From NCBI GenBank assembly GCA_030141605.1, contig JAQGDQ010000435.1, positions 133,996 to 197,995 of the forward strand: DNA of 64,000 nucleotides, in the 5' to 3' direction. This DNA comes from Tubiluchus corallicola (taxonomy: Eukaryota; Priapulida; Priapulimorpha; Priapulimorphida; Tubiluchidae). Both the position numbers and the translations under genes were made by a program. This document shows positions 1-11,572 of this stretch, piece after piece (position 1 is the first letter of the stretch; every line of letters starts with the position of its first letter). The notes under the pieces were generated by a model. The model had not been told where the DNA came from, did no database searches, and saw only the letters and a list, made by a program, of their open reading frames with translations.

Positions 1-1548
1 CTTACATAGAAGGTAAGTATTATAATAGTGCTGTTAGCGATTATATGTTCACTTATGCTATAGCCTCTTGTAGTAACGTGATAGTAAATAAAGACTAGGC
101 GTAAAAAACTAGTTATTCTTAAACTATCTGTTTTACATCACTAATTGGTACTTATTTTGTTGTTACAATTTGTACAGTGTATCACTTCTCCAGGCAACTG
201 GCATGTGACTGTCAACACACAAACTCCTACTATATAAGTTTAATCCTGCTATACAAGAATAAACAATTAAAAATGTGGTACTCAGTATTAGAATGAGGAT
301 GTTTTTCATAAATTTGCCTCGATAATAACAAGAATCAGCATAATATCTGAATACCATTCGTGAATGGTTGCTGTAGAGGTTATGTTGTCTCGGAACTAGC
401 CAATTCACCCCGTTTGGTTAGGTGCAATTATTGTCATAGATTTATTCTACTTGGACAATAGTTGTTTCGTCTTTACCAACCACTGGACATCATCCAAGAA
501 TATTTGTTTCTTTTTTTACCTTTTTCGTGAATCAGGTTCTGAAAATAGCAAAAGTTCTGTCAAAAAATGGAAATTATAAAAAACAATAATTATTCCAACG
601 CAAACTTTATTTTAGAACAATTCTCATTCGTTGGGTTTATTTAATCAGAGATTATATATTGTCGTTTCATAAGAATAACGTGAGCAACATGCATATTTGC
701 CAACAGCTAGATCCGTAGTGGTCCGTAGTAAGCCTTGACATTTTCTTCCGAAGTTCAACTGGGTCACGCAGCCAATTCGTTAGTTACAATGTATTGTTAT
801 AAACCACATTCATGACCATTCAAACGCATGTTAAATTCAAACTGAATTTACGGCGGGCGAGCCCGACTATTGATGACATCACAAACTAACATATTTTTCA
901 ACAGCAAAAATATTCCACGAGCGTGTTGCACGTGTTTGTGAAAGCGAAAATTAAAGTACAGCACTACTATAAGATATTCAGTGTGTTGCACTAAAACTAG
1001 GCACGTTTTAAGATAAAAATTCAAATATCAAATTTACCGCTGTGCTCATGCATGAGCTGTCCAACGTGTGTAGTTCGTCAGAAGCTAACTCATCTGAACT
1101 GAAAAGTACAGCACCTGTTTTTGTGCAATGTGTTTCCGAAATGTAGGCGCTAGTGTCCGTCTAACTAGCGAATGACGAAATGCATATAATAGCGAAGAAC
1201 TAATGGCGCGAAGGTGAAATTGCGTTTGTGTGGTATTAATTCTTTCACGTATGTCATTTTTGAAAAAATAGTTTCCTTTCAATATTTTAAAGAGTTGATT
1301 GTTTTGACCTACAGTTTAAGATTGCGTCCGGTTTTGCTTTAATATCATTTCTAGTTTAATACTGCGCCTGCGCACTGTTTTGTGCCTAAATCATAATTAA
1401 TTCTACGTTTAACTACATGTAACAACGCGAACAAATGAAACAATATCATGTGCTACAACGACAACAAAAATGATAAGTATCTGTAAATTAAATGGTAATT
1501 AAATCATTTGAGCTTTACTAATTATTAGCAATTAAAAGCTATAATATA
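1..1548. other. Intergenic, nothing recognised
   Basis: AT-rich sequence. Short open frames on both strands have no recognisable motifs and no supporting splice structure. I see no tRNA, no repeat array and no transposon end. Confidence 0.6.
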
Positions 1549-1899
1549 TGTAAGATATTGGACTGCTGTCCGCTTTTAACGGAGGCAGGACGGATGGCAC
1601 CGCGGCCTACACCGTGCGGCATGTCTCAATTAAGTCGCTCAACGCCAAACCAGAACAGAACCCGAATAATAAAGTCGAAATGACAATTTATTACTAAATA
1701 TTACAAATAGCTTACCTAAAAGAACGGAGTTTGCGGCAAAGCCTGTGAAATGTGAACAGAGCTGCGATGAAAGACACGACCACTGACAAGGATCTACGGC
1801 AGACCTTCCCTTTTTATAAGCTCAGGTATGCACGTGTCTAGTGGCTTTTACTAACACGCACACCTGAGAACTCTACTGTATTCCCCTGCCAGCATTACA
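1549..1899 (-). mobile_element. Probable solo LTR of a retrotransposon
   Basis: Read on the minus strand, this GC-richer block begins TGTAATGCTGGCAGGGG and ends CTTACA, the TG...CA pattern of LTRs. In order it carries a TATA box (TATAAAAA, plus-strand positions 1811-1818), a stretch resembling R/U5, a splice-donor-like AGGTAAG (about 1711-1717) and an AATAAA (about 1685-1690). That order fits a Ty3/gypsy-like LTR. I could not find a matching 5-bp target duplication, and no gag or pol lies next to it, so it would be a solo or degraded copy. The boundaries are approximate. Confidence 0.45.
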
Positions 1900-2482
1900 C
1901 TTCATCTCATCACAGCCCTGCAGTACAATATTAAATAATTTATTAAATTTATTAAAAAAGTAAATAAAAACATTGAATACGTGGAAATGGTTTATTTCTT
2001 AAACCGTTTTCAACCACATTCAAAGCGATTTGAGTGTTTTCATGTCAGCCTAAATGTTTTCAAAATATTTTCACCAAACGGGGTTTAAAACCAGTAAATT
2101 GAAAACGTTTTCAAATCATTTTGTACTAAAATCGTTTGAGCAGCATGATGTTGGCTGGCTGGATAAACCTGTGAAACGGCTTTTTTTCAATTAAATTCAG
2201 TTCTATTCACCTTTTATTTCAGCATTAAAATTGCCATGTAATTGACTAAAAAAGATAAATTACTACACATGCACTGCACAAACACACAAAATACTAATTC
2301 TGCCAACTACATGCAACAATAATAAAAAAATCTACCACACCAAATAAGAAGAACGTCCGTCCTAAAAAATTTTGAAGTATAATCGCACGTGAGAGTCATT
2401 AGCAATATTCAGATTGCCTATTCAGGTTGCTTGTGACTTAATTTAAAAAAAGAAAGCAACAATAATTTGACGATCATTTTAG
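1900..2482. other. Intergenic, nothing firm
   Basis: AT-rich. Positions about 1990-2150 repeat the words TTTTCAA and AAACGTTTTC several times on both strands. This looks like decayed repeat DNA, but it has no ends I can define. Confidence 0.4.
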
Positions 2483-2979
2483 ACGAATGCTACGAAGTGG
2501 AGTTTCCTACACCGAGCACAACTGACTACATTCAGATAGATGGCATTTTTTCTAACGACTTAACCTCAGCATTTTCATTTTGTGGTTGGTTGAAGACAAC
2601 GGTTGGATCAGGAAGCTATGCCCAGCATCAGCTCTGGACTTGGAACAATGGCAACGATACCATTAACTTCAGATTTTCAAATTTTCAACTACACCTTGTT
2701 TTTGAAGATGATCGAGGGTATTATAAAGAGTAAGGCATGCTTCTTTTATAACTGAGTTTAGAAATGACTATAATAATACATCAAACAAACTAGCAAAAGT
2801 TGTATAGGTCCTCAGTGCAGTTGTTGTGTGACACAGGCATCCCATACCATTACTTTTTTCAAAAAGGTTTGACACATTGGAACTGCATACTGGAATCCAG
2901 TAATGAACGGGTGTGTTACTGTGCTAATGGAGTGTGGCAGGATTGGAATCTGTCGGAATATCAAGAAGGATTCTCTAAA
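2483..2979 (+). CDS. Pentraxin/LamG-like fragment, two exons
   Basis: Two exons join in frame. Exon a (2483-2729) has an acceptor TTTTAG before it and a GTAAGG donor after it. Exon b (2808-2979) has a TATAG acceptor and a GTGAGA donor. The junction restores a Glu codon (phase 2). The product has FSFCGWLKTT and, later, THWNCILES...YCANGVWQDW, which resemble the C-x-W strand and the 'W-x-x-C-V-x-W...Y-V-N-G' strand of pentraxin/LamG-type jelly-roll domains. I find no start codon or signal peptide exon upstream and no in-phase continuation downstream, so this is an incomplete gene model. The family call is from motif resemblance only. A damaged second copy follows at 3753-4159. Confidence 0.35.
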
Positions 2980-3570
2980 GTGAGAAATTAAACAGGCAGG
3001 TGGATCCAAGCTACAACAACACTTTTTTAATTGAAGAAAGCCCGATAGGCTTATATTTATTTTATCTTTTCAACTCTAGAATACAGCATCACTGCAACAT
3101 GCCCATGTTTCTGTTTTATCTAAATTTGTTCTAATATTTTTTCTCTGCCAGTTGTCCAATGTTAACAGCAAAATAACAAGTATTTGAACCCACGTACAAA
3201 GGGCGGCAACTATAAGTGTCTTTTTTGCTTTACACTAAAACCTTTCAAAAAAATTTTTAAAAAGGTAAAAACGATATATTATTACATCATGTTAACCGCT
3301 TTTGGTTGCGTGTGTCACTTTTTCATGTTAACTTCCACGTGTGGGTGCACAGACAAATTAAACATACTACTTACTACACACTACTATGTACCAAGGGAGC
3401 TCTGAATCTGTAAACTTGCACCACAGTGGTAGTATTGATGGCGCTTCCAACTGCCATCTTTACCGTCTATATTTAATTTTCTTCAGTGCGTATATAGATT
3501 CTTGTATAATTCGTTTGATGTATGGATCACCACAAATGGTGCCGTCGTCAGAGCTGTAGCCTCGAATCTT

Positions 3571-3598
3571 ATATATATATATATAAATATATATATAG
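3571..3598. repeat. (AT)n microsatellite
   Basis: Imperfect TA dinucleotide run interrupted by one AAAT, lying between the pentraxin-like exons. Confidence 0.8.
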
Positions 3599-3752
3599 CA
3601 AGAGAATTAATATATGCGATTATAGCAGCCTTTTAGTGTACTTCCACTTTTTAGCATTAAATTAAGAATTGTGAAAACAGAAAAAAAAACAGAAAAAAAC
3701 ATCTTCACCAATAATAATGGAACCTGTGTGAGTTTTTTGTTTTGTGTTTCAG

Positions 3753-4159
3753 TGTCGTGAGTACTCCGGGTAATGTGGTTCATGTGCAGGATGATGAGTG
3801 GCATTTCATCTGCGTTCCATCTTGAAGGAAATTACAAGTTTCATGTTGACGCTCAGATGATTTACTCCGTGAATACAGGATATTTAACCGACTACCTCTT
3901 GCCCGTAAACAGATCTTTGTTTATAGGACAGTATGCTAAAACCTGGGGTGACAGGAGTTTCCAACTGGTAAATGCTTTCCAGGGCAAGATTGCAGGCTTT
4001 AATTTTTACGACTACATATTAAGTAATGAAGAAATCCAAGATTTGTTCTTGTATTGCTATAATAGTGGTGGGAACCTGTTGGCTTGGAGTAAAATGAAGA
4101 ATGGTTTAATGGGAGATGCAGCTGTCAGCAATGATACACCATCGTGTATCAGCTTTTAA
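3753..4159 (+). pseudogene. Frameshifted pentraxin-domain exon
   Basis: After a TTTCAG acceptor, one frame reads a typical pentraxin start of strand (DDEWHFICVPS) and then hits TGA. The neighbouring frame takes over immediately with LEGNYKFHVDAQ, then SLFIGQ, QLVNAFQGKIAGFNFYDYILSNEEI and GGNLLAWSK-like segments, and ends at the TAA at 4157-4159. These match the order of a pentraxin C-terminal half (D-x-W-H...C; Y-x-V-D-G; L-x-x-G-Q; F-x-G-x-I-x-x-F-N; A-W-S). The single frameshift near 3830 splits the domain. Its phase also does not match the exon ending at 2979. It is therefore a decaying exon, or one sequencing or assembly error in a real one. The central segment is a paralogue of exon b at 2808-2979. 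Confidence 0.45.
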
Positions 4160-6469
4160 TGCTAAATCCCATAAGCGTTACAAAAGCTTACGATTACCAG
4201 GAATTTATAATATATTTTATACATATGCAAAATGTTTGAATGTTGACAATTAGTCCAGTTCCTTATGCATTTTCGTTATTTTTTTTTTGGAGATTTGCAA
4301 AACTATACATTTTTGGAATCGTTAGAGAATCTAAAAATGTATCTTTTCGTTTTTTTAAAACCTGCTGTGGTCATAAAAAACTGTAACACAAACCTAATAG
4401 CCATGAATTGGAGCTTACTGATACTGGCAACCTAATTATGTATGAGGTTATTGCTAATGGCCAAGATATAATAGCATGCATTGATAGAATTCAAATATTC
4501 GATTGGAAACTGCGAAAACAAAGTTACAACCCATAACGAAGATGGGGGTACCACCTGGAAAGTTGTTAAAATGTACAGCCCCGCCCTGCCCCCAACATCT
4601 TAGCCCTTTTGCCCATGTATATACATTGCTTTGTCCAGTTCACAAGGAAAGAACTAACCACTGGAACTGGAGCTTATCTTGCAGTGAATATATGACAAAA
4701 AATCATTATTTAGAAAGTGTCATTTTGAGATGGCTACCAAGCTGATTTTGAAAAAAAAGGAAAGATAATTTATATGTTGAGGCAGATCCTTAGCTTTCCA
4801 AAAATGTATAGGATATCTAATCTCCAAAATTTTTGAACGAACCAATGCATTACATACTAGACTAAACTTCTAATTGCATATCATTAGAAAATTTGGAATG
4901 CAGTGTACTTGAATAAACTATTATAGATCTATATTATAGCGATTTTATATATGTATACGAATGCAAAGCAGAAACTTAAAAATGTATGGCATATTTTAAA
5001 TGCATGGGATAGGGTATAACGAACTGCAAGGATTAATGTATTGGGAAAGAACTCTTTGGAGTTCTAGCAGATTCACTTATTAGTTAATATGCATCGCTAA
5101 ATGTTATTTTACGTTGTATTGTTAAAACACATTATTATAACTTTATTTTATTGCTTATAAATTTGTGAGCTTGCAGAGGTGATTATATCTATATTAGCTT
5201 TCTTATTTTTTGTTTAATGTTATCTAGGTCTATTAAGAATTTTCACTTTATACGGTCTTCAAAAAAGTCAGTATGTATTAGTTTTGTTTTTGATTTAGTA
5301 AAGGTATTTAAATTTGATATCTTAATGCGGAGAAGAAAGTTGGCACTTTCAGTTATTCAGTAGGACCATGCATACACCTACATTTCACATTTTTAACTCA
5401 TAATGAAAAAATATCAAAAAATAGCAAAATTTTGGAAAATGGGTTTAATTATAACCTTTTTGCGCAAGCCGGATGTACGGCAATATATTCGAGTACATTT
5501 GTATCTCGTAATTATAGCTTTTATGATCATTACACCATACCGTGTTGTAGTGGCTAATATAAATATGTTTATTACTCACATTAAGTCTGACAACCTTGTA
5601 GATCTACTATTTCCTAAAAATAAGTTGGTAGATTAAAAGATAGCACTTATTTTTTGTGATATGTTGCTGAGCAATTGGCAAAAAATATTGTTGCCACTGT
5701 TTTTGTGTACTATCATTATAATGGTCGCTTAATGTCTGTTGAGGGCTATAAGACCAGTTAGATGGCTAGACCACAAGTTTTTCAATTCTCCTCAGATCAA
5801 TAGGCCCGAGAGAAGTTAGTTGGTAGTTGGGGGGGGGGGGGTTAAAGGTCTATTTTATAATACGACTACCCAAGCACGACATCTCTTGGTTAAACAATGG
5901 ATTAGTATTTTAGCTGCTTTAATTAGTAGGCTTACTGTACATAACATTCTTAAAATCTTTTTATAACGAGGCCAATTTCATAAAGAAGCACCGTAATAAA
6001 TTTTATTAAATTTTTATTTTAAAATATGTTCTGTGCAGCAAAAATTTTGGCTTAAAGCCAAGTTTGCATTTTTTACAATTACTATGTGCTTTTTAGTTAT
6101 GTTTCTACCCGGATAAACATTTTTTGTTCTATTAAAGTTGTGAATTGTTTCTGTGACAAGGATAGCCAAAGCACTTAGGTTTTTGTAAGCGTATGCCTTC
6201 TTTATATCGCACTTCTAAATTTCTATCGATTTCCTCAAAATAAAGTTTGTCACAAGTTTAGCTTAGTTTTGTAAACACCACATTTTTAAAATCGTAAGAA
6301 TTATTTTGAAAGAAATCAATTTTGAGTCATATTTATATTAAACCAACCTAGTATTAACTGCGTAAGGTGCGGTTTGTACTGTTACATGGAAACAATGGGA
6401 AATTTCTGTGATACAGCATTTCGAGGTAAAGAATTGTTTACTTCTGGAAACCAAGCAAAATGTTGACTT
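4160..6469. other. Intergenic, AT-rich, with a poly(G) tract
   Basis: No gene recognised. Open frames at 4503-4745 and 5403-5636 show no family motif or splice signals. A run of 13 G residues at 5829-5841 is the only sharp feature. It is unusual in such AT-rich DNA. Confidence 0.5.
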
Positions 6470-7640
6470 CTAGCCTTACTCAGAGCGTGATCCGGATGAG
6501 ATAGATTTTTCAAAGTAATAAAAATATGACTCATCTCTTCTGGTAAAAATTTTTTTATTGCAAATTCGTATAGCTCTCAAAAATAAATCAAGCCAACAGA
6601 GAATTTAAGATTAATTGCTGTATAACAGAAAGAGTGAAGGTAAGTTTCAGCATTAGTATTTTTCTGATAAACTGAAAACGTTGAATGTGCATAATGTTTA
6701 TGAATATGTACGTCTAAAACGGTGTTTTTTATTCTGTTCAACTTCAGAAGTAAAGTTACGGGTTGGTACAAAGATTACAAGCAGTTGAAAAACAAATGGC
6801 TATTAAAGTCGGTAGAAATTAACCACAAACTATCATCTACATAACGTTACGAAATTTTTGGTCGTACTTTCAACATGTTCCCGAAATAAATATGCAAGAA
6901 CAAGGGTCAAGGGGTTTCCTACGGCCTACAAATGTTTGCTTATAAAAGTTTTTCCAAAATTGAAAAAAAGAACTCACGCAACCCAGTTCCACGTGTTTTA
7001 GAAAGCGTTCACTAGAAAAAGAAGATGAAAGTCTAGAGTTGACAATATTCTCCGAAGAAAGTTAAATGTGGGTTCCGAAGAAACATTTGTAAGAGTAACT
7101 GAACATTAAAAGAAATCTTTATTTATCATTCCACTTTATTGGCACTACATTACGAAGTTTGTCAATAACATCTAAATTATGTCCCAGGTGTGCACCCGAA
7201 AAGCTACCTAGCAACTTTGTCTGATCAGTGTTTAGCCAAGAATTTGAATAACCTACCTAGTATAACATGGTGAACCACAATTGGAAATAATTGTAGGTTT
7301 CCTGGGCTTATGAATTTTAGGCAGTCCATAAGCATAAGGTAAAGATGACAACCAAGAAATGGAACACTTTAAAATATCTTTATGATCTGAAAACTGAGAA
7401 ATAATAACATTTTCTGTTAAATGAAGCTTGCATATCCTGAAACTGATTTTTGCTCACCTTTTGTTAACAGAACCGTCATTAAGAATATCATCCATCTTAT
7501 GATCGTAAACTGATTTCCATGCGGTGCATTTCTTTTGCTTTTGGCAGATAAATGTTATGAATTAATATACAGATGACATGAAGTCCTCCACTGGTGGCGT
7601 CTTCACAAATTTTTAGTTTTTTACAGTGCGTTCGGAAAAG
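6470..7640 (-). mobile_element. Decayed Penelope-like retroelement (RT remnant)
   Basis: On the minus strand, pieces of a reverse transcriptase appear in family order. A palm/finger block YGLPKIHKP lies at about 7304-7330, followed by ISNCGSP. Further on, the open frame 6577-6771 carries NTVLDVHIHK, then SVYQKNTNAETYLHS, like the 'FLDV...VYRKPTxTxxYLH' block typical of Penelope-like elements. Downstream text up to about 6470 (EEMSHIFITLKNLSHPDHA) fits the tail of that block. Stops and frameshifts separate the pieces and I do not see the YxDD motif, so the copy is dead. The ends are estimates. Confidence 0.55.
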
Positions 7641-8453
7641 TAGAGGGATCAATAGCAAAATATGCTAAATCTCTATTAATTATTACGGATTATGAATTAT
7701 GAAATAACGAATGCTAAGAATTCAAATAATATTGCTAAACATAAGCTTTGTGACAAAGACAACAATGGTCATTTTCTTTTCGTTTCCGTTTTTCTTTTGG
7801 AACAAACATCTCACGAAAATCTTAAGCCCATGTTCACGGCAGTTACTTTTTTGGTTTTTTAACTGAAATTACAAAAGACAAATGAAATAGCGGAGAGGTC
7901 ACAGAGTACGCTTAGCAACCGAAGCTAAGCAAAGCTGGTCCTGCTCTGTAAGTGAATGGAAGTCTGCTTGGAAAACTGTCTCTGAATAGTTTGCACACAT
8001 TCCCTTAAATCAGAGGATGACCAAGACACCTTTGCCCGGTACTGTGTCTCATCGTAACAGAAATAGTTTTTTATAAAAACAACGTTCGGTAAGTATACTC
8101 TCTCCAAAAAGAAGGTTCTTAGCTTTCGCTGAATACCATACTGAACGCAAGACGAAATCCAGCATTAATAGCAAGTTCTAGACCTACTAATATAGGCCTA
8201 ATTTAATGGTTTTAATTGGATAGGAATCTAGCTAATTATCGGGGATAATTCTGCAAGTCTTGTCAGCTTTGTTTTAGTCAAGCCAATATTCTCAAATTTC
8301 TTTGTTCTCACCAATGAATTACAGGTCATTAATCTTGGAAAAAAGTGACTAAGCGAAGCTACGAAAAATGGAATCAGTAATTCTGAGCAAAACAAGCTAC
8401 ATCAACGTCTCTAATCCAACCTTTTCAACTTCGAAGAATTGAGAAAGCCAAAC
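7641..8453. other. Upstream region of DCX-cluster gene A
   Basis: No coding signal. The 5' untranslated region of the gene starting at 8454 must lie here, but I see no clear TATA box. A CCACTGGTGGCG motif resembling a CTCF core lies slightly upstream of this stretch, at about 7588-7600. Confidence 0.4.
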
Positions 8454-9614
8454 ATGGCAGAGCAGGACGCACTCTTACCAGTGGTCAAGCACAGCAAAAC
8501 TGGACAGTTAGTTCCATCACGAGTGAATCGCATTCCGGAACCCATTCCAGTTTTCGTGTACAGGAATGGAGACAAATTCTTCACACCTATTAAACTGATA
8601 TTTCATCAACATGAAACGCTAGAGATGATTTTGCAAATTATTTCCAAAAAGATTTCGTTAACTCGTGGTCATGTTGACCAGCTGTACCAGATTGCCGATG
8701 GTTCCCTGATAACGGATGAGAAAATGTTGAAATCCTGGGATCGTTTAGCGGCTGCTACAATGCATGAAGAGTTCCAAAACGTTAAATATGTATCACCACA
8801 GCTAAAGAAAAACATCAAGGACCCTCATCGTCTGGAAAAACTGAAAGCCGAGCATTTTAAGGTGTCCAAGGGAATCGTTGTTGGAAAATCCAAGAAGCGG
8901 CATTCGCTTCCCGCAGAGCCCTTCTCTAAAAGGGATATAACTGTCCAGCAAAAATCACAGAGACCAAAAGCAGAGGATGACGACGATGATTTTGTGGCGT
9001 TCAGGAAAGTTATAACATCTAGAAGACGGCATACATTTCATGGAGATACTTTCGCCATGCACGACGCCATGGAACTGTTACAAAGCTCAATAGCAAAAGG
9101 TGGTAAACTGGAGAAGCTAGATGAACTTGATGAAACCCCTATATATTTGCAAGATGAACTTCAAACAAAAAGTCTGACTGAAGTGACTCAAAAGGGCAGT
9201 GAAAAAGCGAAAAGTTCTGCCAAGAAGAATTTGGAGACAATGAAAATGTCACGGCGCTTAACAGCAACAGATAGTAAACTGGAGAAGTTGGACGAATACG
9301 ATGAAAGTCCTGTATATAAAGAAGACGAATTTCAAACAAAAAGGGCTACTGATGTGACTGAAAAGGACAGCGAAGAAGCAAAAAATTCTGGATTTGAAAA
9401 ATCAAAAAATGCTCACATTATCTTCTACGGGAGCACCGAGGATCTTGACGAATGGTACAAGTCACAACTGCAACCAGTGGGCTCGTGGACGTGGTGGAAT
9501 ACGTGTTACGACAGATCAAGTAAATGGCACAAATGGATCGATGCCTACTTGAGGTCAACCCGTAAACACGCGAAAGATCTATGTTGCCCCAAAACAGGGG
9601 CACATGAAAATTAG
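8454..9614 (+). CDS. Doublecortin-domain protein with GSWTWW tail (gene A)
   Basis: 386 aa, uninterrupted in one exon. The ATG at 8454 (CCAAACATGG) has a strong start context; the frame is open for only a few codons upstream without another ATG. Residues about 30-115 form one doublecortin (DCX) domain, a ubiquitin-like fold that usually binds tubulin or microtubules: VFVYRNGDKF, LYQIADGSLI, LKSWDRLAAA. A basic and then acidic linker follows, with a Lys/Asp/Glu-rich segment (KLEKLDEYDES type) present twice, at residues about 218 and 277. The C-terminus (about 322-371) carries the module FYGSTEDL-x3-Y-x2-Q...GSWTWW shared with the genes at 11231 and 14253. The N-terminus (HSKTGQLVPSRV) and post-DCX linker (AEHFKVSKG) are also shared with the 14253 gene. 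An AATAAA at 9902-9907 probably ends the transcript. DCX assignment is strong; the tail's role is unknown. Confidence 0.85.
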   Translation: MAEQDALLPVVKHSKTGQLVPSRVNRIPEPIPVFVYRNGDKFFTPIKLIFHQHETLEMILQIISKKISLTRGHVDQLYQIADGSLITDEKMLKSWDRLAAATMHEEFQNVKYVSPQLKKNIKDPHRLEKLKAEHFKVSKGIVVGKSKKRHSLPAEPFSKRDITVQQKSQRPKAEDDDDDFVAFRKVITSRRRHTFHGDTFAMHDAMELLQSSIAKGGKLEKLDELDETPIYLQDELQTKSLTEVTQKGSEKAKSSAKKNLETMKMSRRLTATDSKLEKLDEYDESPVYKEDEFQTKRATDVTEKDSEEAKNSGFEKSKNAHIIFYGSTEDLDEWYKSQLQPVGSWTWWNTCYDRSSKWHKWIDAYLRSTRKHAKDLCCPKTGAHEN

Positions 9615-11230
9615 ATTGTTTGCAGCTCAGTAAAAATAGCTACAACGAAAATTATTATTTACTTGTACGCCTAGCGAAAGTTAAGAAACTGATGACACTT
9701 AATGGATTTTGTTACTGTATAATAATAATTATGTTCTTATATATCAGTTATCTATTTAATTTTTACGTTTGCACACATTTGTGCTGTGCATTAAAATTTA
9801 AATATTATATAATCATACTATTTTTTAATCATGACATTTGCCCGTATACATAACCGACATACATAAGGCAACAAAGTTAATGTAGAAGATTGCAGCAGAA
9901 TAATAAAGAAGAAATTGTTAAATCCACGACCAAATTCAAATGAGTAGAGGCACATGGACACAGAATGACGTCATTTTATATGTCAGTATTGCATTATTTT
10001 TCTGTCGTTATTTCGTTACTAAGACAACAGTTTCTATGCAGTGCGATCAAAAATACTAGAAGAAGCCAACTACAGTGAGTATAGTAAATCGATTACAGAT
10101 ATTTTCGAAAAAAAAATCCTGAAAACATGCCCATGCACGCATTTACGCACACGCGCATTTCCGCTCAGATAATAGAAAATAAACCAAACAAACGAACAGA
10201 ACAATCACGGTTGTAGTTTTTGTGTTTTTGTGTTTTTTGTTTATTTCAAAACAGATATTAAAATTTTTAGCCCTGCATATCCGGCAAGCACAGAGACTAA
10301 ATGGTTCGTTATGTGAAGTTACAAACAGAAAGCATGAATTCATTGAGTATTTGTTTCGAAGCGTTGCAATTTTACTAGCATGACAGCATTTCCTATTACA
10401 CAGTTTTGGGTGCTGAAGAAGACCAGAAGTGATCAAACTATCTATCCAGGAATAAACTCCCAACAAAAATTAATGACTTTTATGTTTATATACTTTTTGG
10501 GAAAGTTGGCTAGTGGACAAAAAAAATAAGTCCCTCTTAAAAATGCTATAGGACCTAAGAATCTTTATCCAATTTGTATGTAAATTTAACACGGTAAAGT
10601 GACATTTATGTAGCACCCCTAATGCGAATGAGTTATGAGGGGTTATGGAATAAATAAAATCGGTTTATATTGTTTTCAATGCAGCCGTTTGTCAGACCTG
10701 CGTTATGCGACATTTTCTTCTGCGGGTATTTCCTATTGATTTTTTTTATTTCGCAGCTATTCCGCAGCTAGATAACACATTCCGGATGCTACACAAACGC
10801 TACTTAAAACAGAAATTTTTCCACACTTATCCGCCGTTATTGCTAAGAAAGTCGAAAAAATAAACATTTTCTGCTTGATTTTGACATTTAACCTATAAAA
10901 ATGAGAAAAACTAGATACTTCCTATGAAGTACTGTCTTAATGGACGCGTTAATTCATTTTATTTTATTTACTCATTTATTTTACTTTTGTTTTTTTTTCA
11001 GATTTCCAAATTCTTTTCTTCTCTCATGTATCTCAGTGGAATCACTCTTCCTTAGCATTTTATCAACGCCTGATCTTGACTACTTCTTATTGGGAAACTT
11101 ACAGAAAATCGGGAAGGTGGCAACAATAAAACTTTAGCAGTCGGTAAACGAGGAATTCGATTGTGTACGTTACGTACGCACCGCTAGTGAAACACATTAC
11201 GAAATTCCGCTAGTCAAGCAGGGAACGAAA
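9615..11230. other. 3' UTR of gene A and intergenic
   Basis: A polyadenylation signal AATAAA lies at 9902-9907. The rest is AT-rich, with no credible ORF: the minus frame at 10143-10466 begins with TTG and has no motif. Confidence 0.5.
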
Positions 11231-11572
11231 ATGTCGACTAATGGCGCAGGAACACAGGCATCAGAGCAAAGCAAAGAGTTTACTGATATAAGAGAGACTG
11301 GGGAGAAATCAGTAAAAGAAAGCGACAAAAACACTGCTGAGGCTACAACCGTGCAGTTAGATAAGGAAAAAGTGGTCGCCTCCAGCGGCTCTACTCAAAA
11401 ATACAGCCGCCCCTTTTTCTATGGAAGCAGTGAAGACCTAAGAGACCTTTATAAAACGCAAAAATTTGCAGTGGGCTCATGGACGTGGTGGGACGTACGC
11501 AATGAAAAAGAGATGACTAGCGATTGGCAGAAAAAACATGAAATCTTCTGTATGTTGAAGAAACCAAAATAG
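11231..11572 (+). CDS. Tail-only paralogue of the DCX cluster (gene B)
   Basis: 113 aa with an ATG in good context (CGAAAATGTC). It has no DCX domain. Residues 1-60 are a hydrophilic Ser/Thr/Lys/Glu-rich stretch and look disordered. Residues about 62-111 are the same C-terminal module as in the genes at 8454 and 14253: FFYGSSEDL-x3-Y-x2-Q, then VGSWTWW, a Trp about 14 residues on, and a terminal LKK. It lies between its two DCX-containing paralogues on the same strand. It may be a DCX-less duplicate, or an upstream exon carrying a DCX may have been missed; I looked and found none between 9615 and 11230. The conservation of the tail alone argues that the tail has a function of its own. Confidence 0.7.
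   Translation: MSTNGAGTQASEQSKEFTDIRETGEKSVKESDKNTAEATTVQLDKEKVVASSGSTQKYSRPFFYGSSEDLRDLYKTQKFAVGSWTWWDVRNEKEMTSDWQKKHEIFCMLKKPK

Noticed and set aside
4503-4745. 80-codon plus frame after the pentraxin-like exons
   Set aside because: No similarity to the pentraxin domain and no acceptor; probably chance.
5403-5636. 77-codon plus frame
   Set aside because: AT-rich, no motif, no splice or promoter support.
8439-8453. Upstream extension of gene A starting at TTG
   Set aside because: TTG is not a credible start for an animal nuclear gene; the ATG at 8454 has a strong context.
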